From positions 1-9,420 of the forward strand of contig JAMWBY010000050.1 in NCBI GenBank assembly GCA_023818745.1: DNA of 9,420 nt, read 5' to 3'. This stretch comes from Candidatus Omnitrophota bacterium. GTDB lineage: Bacteria; Ratteibacteria; UBA8468; B48-G9; JAFGKM01. Under the pieces are notes generated by a model. That model had not been told where the DNA came from. It saw only the letters and a list, made by a program, of their open reading frames with translations, and ran no database searches. The position numbers were made by a program, and so were the translations under genes. Within the stretch, counting starts at the first letter, position 1. Every line of letters begins with the position of its first letter. This document shows, in pieces, positions 6,270 through 9,420 of the stretch.

Positions 6270-7376
6270 TTAAAACATATATGCCAATTTTTTAAAAATT
6301 GAAATTTTATCTTTATCACCGATTTTGGATTTATCTATTATTGTTTTTAATAAATATATTGTTTTATCATAATTCTCTTTATCAATAGGATATGGATGTC
6401 CGTCTTTGCCTCCAAAAGCAAACGAAAATTTTGCAGGGTCATTAATTGATGCTGAAACACCATATACAAGTTCAGAAATAAGACATAATGCTCTTAATGT
6501 TTTTAAACCTATACCATCAGTTAAAATAATATCCTTAAATGAATTTATTTCTTTTTCTTTCAATTTATATAGATTCTTATGTAATTTTTTCATATCAAAA
6601 TTTATTTCTACATAATGATGTCCTGGCAACACAAATTTTTTTCCTGCTTCAAAAATTGAATTTGATTTTTCTAAAATAAATTTTATTTCTTTTAATATAT
6701 TATCAGGTTTAGACAAGGATAAGTAATCAATTAAATTTTCCTGAAATTTTTCACATTTTTCATCTATTAAATTTAAAACCCTTTTTTCTTTTGTTGAAGA
6801 AATAATTCCTGTATGCGGCTTAATTATAAATTTGTTATTTTCAGCAATTGTTGTTCTGTTAAACCAATGATACCTTCTTGCATATTTATTAGAAGAATTC
6901 ATTCCTTGTTGGATAACTATCCAATTACCCTTTTTATCAACAAATATAGTGTGATGATATAAAATATATCCATCTTGAATACAATTATTATCAATTTTAG
7001 CCGTAAGTTTTGAAATATAAATAAATTTTTCTTTATCTTCAACATAAGGATTCATCTCTATTTCTTTCGGTGTTTCAATTCCATTTTTCCCTTTACCACC
7101 AAAACCGAACAAACCATATTCGGGATTATTATTAAAAACTTCCTTCAATGCATAACAAACAGTAGTTGTTACTCCTGAAGAATGCCAATCAAAACCTGAA
7201 ATACAACCAAGTGCTTGAAAATAAATGGGGTCGGAAAGTCTAAAGAGAAATTCTTCTGTCCCATATTCCATTATTATCAATCTTCCAATTTCAAAAAGTA
7301 TTTTTTTCTGTCTCTCAAAAAGGTATTTTGGTGCATTTCCATAATGTAAAGGTAAATCTATAATATTCCTTTCCAT
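6270..7376 (-). CDS. DUF763 family protein of unknown function
   Basis: A 368-residue soluble protein covering the DUF763 family nearly end to end. I recognise its signature blocks from memory: L-P-L-H-Y-G-x-A-P at 8-16, R46-L-S-D-P, G61-F-D-W-H-S-S-G-V-T-T-T, K127-I-D...Q134-D-G-Y...Y140-H-H, Q156-Q-G-M-N, R167-R-Y-H-W, P251-x-H-H, and G322-G-K-D-G-H-P-Y-P. The many conserved His, Asp, Gln and Arg residues look like an enzyme active site, but no function is established to my knowledge. The motif F-G-G-K occurs twice (92-95 and 321-324). There is no signal peptide or membrane helix, so it should be cytoplasmic. It is the first gene of the minus-strand block, 14 bases before ligA, which hints at DNA metabolism (inference only). 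The ATG at 7376 lacks a clear ribosome binding site; a TGGTAAAAT extended -10 candidate lies 14 bases upstream. K95 is followed by G, so this is not a Walker A loop. Confidence 0.9.
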   Translation of the reverse strand: MERNIIDLPLHYGNAPKYLFERQKKILFEIGRLIIMEYGTEEFLFRLSDPIYFQALGCISGFDWHSSGVTTTVCYALKEVFNNNPEYGLFGFGGKGKNGIETPKEIEMNPYVEDKEKFIYISKLTAKIDNNCIQDGYILYHHTIFVDKKGNWIVIQQGMNSSNKYARRYHWFNRTTIAENNKFIIKPHTGIISSTKEKRVLNLIDEKCEKFQENLIDYLSLSKPDNILKEIKFILEKSNSIFEAGKKFVLPGHHYVEINFDMKKLHKNLYKLKEKEINSFKDIILTDGIGLKTLRALCLISELVYGVSASINDPAKFSFAFGGKDGHPYPIDKENYDKTIYLLKTIIDKSKIGDKDKISIFKKLAYMF

Positions 7377-7390
7377 AGTATTTACTTAAT

Positions 7391-7399
7391 ATTTTACCA
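7391..7399 (-). promoter_or_regulatory. Candidate extended -10 promoter for the DUF763-ligA operon
   Basis: On the minus strand this reads TGGTAAAAT, an extended -10 pattern (TG-N-TAAAAT). Its downstream edge is 14 bases before the ATG at 7376. TTATAG lies 17 bases upstream as a poor -35. A start about seven bases after the -10 would leave a leader of only some seven bases, which would fit the absence of a Shine-Dalgarno sequence. In DNA this AT-rich the match could be chance. Confidence 0.28.
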
Positions 7400-7407
7400 T
7401 CTATATA

Positions 7408-7436
7408 TTGTTTCTATAAAACAAAAAGTGTAAATT
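7408..7436 (+). promoter_or_regulatory. Candidate sigma70-type promoter for the hydrolase-acpS pair
   Basis: TTGTTT at 7408-7413 and TAAATT at 7431-7436 are separated by exactly 17 bases. The predicted transcription start near 7443 gives a leader of about 24 bases before the ATG at 7467. The -35 box overlaps a six-base inverted repeat (TTGTTT, five bases, AAACAA). The spacer is very AT-rich, so chance matches are likely. Confidence 0.3.
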
Positions 7437-7466
7437 ATTAAAAAAAATTGTAAAATTTAAAACAAA

Positions 7467-8321
7467 ATGGAAAATTTATTTGACATTTATAAAGAAGCAT
7501 ATAATGTTGAAAATGTTGAAAATAGTAGAATAAATAATATTGATAAAATTTCTTTGTTTTCAAAGAAAAGAAAAATAGGAGAAATTTTTCTACCATCTTC
7601 ATACCTTTCTATTTTAATTATTATCCCTGGAGCAGGTTTCAATGAAAAAAATAAAGACAATATATTTAAACAATTCAAATTTTTATTAAAGAATAAGATA
7701 GCGATTTGTATTTTTGATTTAACAGAGGCGAATTTAAATAAAAAAGATAAAGAGTTTTTTTATTTTTTTAAAGAAAGAGTTGCTGAAATAAAAGGTATAA
7801 TCAGATTTATAGAAGACAATTTGCAAATAAAAAATATTAATCTTATGGGAATAAGTTTGGGAGGAATTATTGGTTTTGTGATTTCTGGAATAGTAAAAGA
7901 AATAAAAAAATGTATTTTTTTAATTTCAGGGGCAAATTTAGAACTTATAACATGGAGAAGTTTATTAAGATTTTATTTAAAAAAAGATTGCTCAAGAAAA
8001 GCTTGTAGGCAGATGCATAAAATTTATAGAAAATTTATGGAAAAAAAATTATATAATGAAATTGAAAATTTACCGAGAAAATGTTTTTTTTATGAACCTT
8101 TAACATATATTGAGAAATTAAAAAATATTGATATTCTTATGATTAATGGAATGTTTGACATGATTGTTCCTTTTTATTGCGCTTTTGAGATCAAAAAAAA
8201 ATTAAAAAGATTAAAAATTTTGTGGTATCCTGGGACTCACCTTACTTATAGATTTTTTCACCCAATTTTTAAGAAGAAAATACTTAATTTTATAAAAAAT
8301 GGATATCCAATTAGGCATTGA
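7467..8321 (+). CDS. Alpha/beta hydrolase fold protein, substrate unknown
   Basis: A 284-residue cytoplasmic alpha/beta hydrolase. The nucleophile elbow is G128-I-S130-L-G-G, after the strand I124-N-L-M. The oxyanion-hole loop is P54-G-A-G-F. The acid is D231 in I-N-G-M-F-D-x-I-V-P, and the base is H258 in Y-P-G-T-H, so the triad S130-D231-H258 is complete and correctly spaced. A lid-like helical insert at about 160-205 is rich in Lys and Arg and contains C175, C180 and H184. This fits an esterase, thioesterase or acyl-transfer enzyme; the sequence does not name the substrate. Codon choice is extremely A-rich, with A8 and A9 runs inside the gene, and G+C is lower than in ligA. No Shine-Dalgarno sequence precedes the ATG, but no other start fits better. 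It overlaps the downstream phosphopantetheinyl transferase gene by 23 bases, so the two should be co-expressed. Confidence 0.85.
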   Translation: MENLFDIYKEAYNVENVENSRINNIDKISLFSKKRKIGEIFLPSSYLSILIIIPGAGFNEKNKDNIFKQFKFLLKNKIAICIFDLTEANLNKKDKEFFYFFKERVAEIKGIIRFIEDNLQIKNINLMGISLGGIIGFVISGIVKEIKKCIFLISGANLELITWRSLLRFYLKKDCSRKACRQMHKIYRKFMEKKLYNEIENLPRKCFFYEPLTYIEKLKNIDILMINGMFDMIVPFYCAFEIKKKLKRLKILWYPGTHLTYRFFHPIFKKKILNFIKNGYPIRH

Positions 8322-8637
8322 CATAGTAGAAATTTATAGATTTGAAAAAGCATACAAAAAATATAAAGAAAGATTTTTAAAAAAAATTTTTTCAGACGAA
8401 GAAATAAAATATTTGCAAGGAGACATTTTAAAAATGTGCATTTCTTTTTCTTTTAAAGAATCTATATGGAAAGCATTGCCTGAAAAATTACAGAAAAAAT
8501 ATTATTTAAAGGAAATAAAAATTGGTTGGAAGAATGAAAAACCTTTCCTTTTATTTAAAATAAATAATTGTAAAATTATTCTGTCTTATTCAACATCAGA
8601 GAAATGTGTTATTACTTCTGTTTTTTTTATTCACTAA
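8299..8637 (+). CDS. acpS: Holo-[acyl-carrier-protein] synthase-like phosphopantetheinyl transferase
   Basis: Small (112 residues) AcpS-type enzyme expected to move 4'-phosphopantetheine from coenzyme A to the serine of an acyl carrier protein. Residues 5-11 (L-G-I-D-I-V-E) hold the Mg2+ ligand D8. The second signature, F50-S-F-K-E-S-I-W-K-A-L, holds the second Mg2+ ligand E54 and K58 with the family's E-x3-K spacing. Near the C terminus, L95-S-Y-S-T replaces the usual L-S-x-S-H, so the conserved His is Thr here. The protein is slightly shorter than typical AcpS (about 118-126) and very Lys-rich. It starts within the hydrolase gene with a 23-base overlap and no clear ribosome binding site, so it may depend on translational coupling. 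The start is supported because the D8 motif begins only four residues in. Its 3' end overlaps ackA by 11 bases. The superfamily call is good; activity on the primary ACP is an inference. Confidence 0.82.
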   Translation: MDIQLGIDIVEIYRFEKAYKKYKERFLKKIFSDEEIKYLQGDILKMCISFSFKESIWKALPEKLQKKYYLKEIKIGWKNEKPFLLFKINNCKIILSYSTSEKCVITSVFFIH

Positions 8638-9420
8638 ATGATTTTTTAATTATTTGATATGTATCAAAAGCAATTCTTAATTCTTCATTGGTAGGGATTA
8701 CAAAAATTTTTACTCTTGATTCTTCTTTACTTATCTCTCCTTCTTTTCCAATAGTTTCTTTATTCTTCTTTTCGTCTAAAACTACTCCAAAATTTTCCAT
8801 ATTATTTAATGAATTCTCTCTTACAATAGGAACATTTTCTCCAATACCCCCAGTAAAAACAATAGCATCAACCTTTCCTAAAACAGCCATATAACTTCCA
8901 ATATATTTTTTCAATCTATAACAGAACATATCAATAGCGAGAGTTACTTTTTCATCTTTTCCATAAATAGGAAGTAAATTTCTAAAATCATTTGACTTTT
9001 CTGAAATTCCAAGAAGTCCACTTCTTTTATTTAAAATTTCATTTATCTCCGATGGTTTTAAATTTAGACCTTCCATAAAATAAAGAATAACCCCAGGATC
9101 AATATCTCCTGGTCTGGTTCCCATTATAAGTCCCTCAAGTGGAGTTAACCCCATACTTGTATCAAATGATTTTCCATTTTTTACAGCGGTAATACTACAA
9201 CCATTTCCAAGGTGACAAGTAATTGCATTTATATCATATTTACCTTTTCCCATAATTTCTGCAGTTCTTCTTGCAACATATCTATGGGAAGTTCCATGAA
9301 ATCCATATTTTCTTATTTTATGTTTTTCATAAAAACTATATGGAATTGCATATAAATATGACACTTTTGGCAATGTTGTATGAAAGGCAGTATCAAAAGA
9401 AGCACATTGAATACTCTGAG
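8627..9420 (-). CDS. ackA: Acetate kinase, C-terminal two thirds, 5' end off the window
   Basis: Interconverts acetate plus ATP with acetyl phosphate plus ADP, the last step of acetate fermentation or the first of acetate activation. The frame stays open to the right edge. Residues just before the TTG at 9373-9371 read F-D-T-A-F-H, which holds the catalytic Asp (D148 of the Methanosarcina enzyme), so that TTG is internal. Downstream are G-F-H-G-T-S-H (H180 equivalent), H-L-G-N-G-C-S (phosphate binding), G-T-R-P-G-D-I-D-P-G (R241 equivalent), F-T-G-G-I-G-E-N and T-N-E-E-L (E384 equivalent), all intact. About 264 of roughly 400 residues are visible. Phosphate acetyltransferase, its usual partner, is not in the window and may lie beyond the right edge. 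The stop overlaps the end of acpS by 11 bases on the opposite strand. Confidence 0.96.
   Translation of the reverse strand, partial: QSIQCASFDTAFHTTLPKVSYLYAIPYSFYEKHKIRKYGFHGTSHRYVARRTAEIMGKGKYDINAITCHLGNGCSITAVKNGKSFDTSMGLTPLEGLIMGTRPGDIDPGVILYFMEGLNLKPSEINEILNKRSGLLGISEKSNDFRNLLPIYGKDEKVTLAIDMFCYRLKKYIGSYMAVLGKVDAIVFTGGIGENVPIVRENSLNNMENFGVVLDEKKNKETIGKEGEISKEESRVKIFVIPTNEELRIAFDTYQIIKKSFSE

Larger units (their letters stand above)
1794..7376 (-). other. Probable five-gene operon: DUF763 - ligA - xer - DUF4321 - miaB
   Basis: Five genes share the minus strand with gaps of 14, -4, 40 and 7 bases. No intrinsic terminator is visible between them. The unit is bounded by the divergent spacer at 7377-7466 and by a convergent gene at 1818. 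This arrangement predicts a single transcript. The 40-base gap before the DUF4321 gene is the only place an internal promoter could easily sit outside coding sequence, and I see no convincing one there. Confidence 0.7.

Noticed and set aside
6406..6615. Plus-strand open frame of 69 codons opposite the DUF763 gene
   Set aside because: It mirrors a conserved DUF763 block on the other strand and has no support as a gene.
7083..7110. Glycine-rich G-F-G-G-K-G in the DUF763 protein as an ATP-binding P-loop
   Set aside because: Spacing does not fit G-x4-G-K, and the Lys is followed by Gly, not Ser or Thr.
7408..7424. Inverted repeat TTGTTT - five bases - AAACAA as an operator
   Set aside because: Only six-base arms in very AT-rich DNA; extension fails on the next pair. 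Kept only as a remark on the promoter candidate.
8597..8628. Possible intrinsic terminator: a short CAGAG/TTCTG stem followed by eight T's at the end of acpS
   Set aside because: The stem is five pairs including a G-T wobble, with a 14-base loop and low GC, and it lies inside coding sequence. T runs of this size are common in the window.
9371..9373. TTG as the start of acetate kinase, implying a shortened gene
   Set aside because: The frame stays open upstream and encodes the conserved F-D-T-A-F-H catalytic segment, so the gene simply continues past the window edge.

Overview
The window is a gene-dense piece (about 99% coding) of an AT-rich bacterial chromosome, roughly 20-33% G+C in the lines I counted by hand. 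NAD-dependent DNA ligase, MiaB, a Xer-type recombinase, a holo-ACP-synthase-like protein and acetate kinase all point to a bacterium, not an archaeon. A DUF763 protein (a family shared by archaea and several, often thermophilic, bacterial lineages), a DUF4321 protein and acetate kinase suggest an anaerobic, fermentative or acetate-handling low-GC bacterium, possibly from a little-cultivated phylum. The sequence alone does not fix the taxon.

Layout, left to right. (1) Bases 2-1351 (+) are the 3' part of a TrkH/KtrB-type K+ transporter whose start lies off the left edge. It overlaps by four bases a small secreted or membrane-anchored protein with an OB-fold-like domain (1348-1818, +). (2) A five-gene block on the minus strand, read from 7376 down to 1794: DUF763 protein, ligA, xerD/xerC-like recombinase, DUF4321 small membrane protein, miaB. 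Gaps are 14, -4, 40 and 7 bases, so this looks like one transcription unit. (3) A 90-base divergent spacer (7377-7466), the longest non-coding stretch. (4) An alpha/beta hydrolase overlapping a short, divergent AcpS-type phosphopantetheinyl transferase (7467-8637, +). (5) The C-terminal two thirds of acetate kinase (8627-9420, -), running off the right edge.

The minus-strand block joins DNA sealing (LigA), chromosome dimer resolution (Xer) and tRNA modification (MiaB) with a conserved enzyme-like family of unknown function (DUF763) and a small membrane protein. The left pair is K+ uptake plus a possible extracytoplasmic accessory protein. The right pair couples a serine-hydrolase fold to a carrier-protein-activating enzyme. 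Both convergent junctions overlap at their 3' ends (25 and 11 bases), and neither has a convincing intrinsic terminator.

I found no RNA gene, CRISPR array, insertion sequence, prophage or defence system. Most of the content is housekeeping. The points most worth a second look are the OB-fold partner of TrkH, DUF763 leading a ligA-xer operon, and the hydrolase/AcpS pair.
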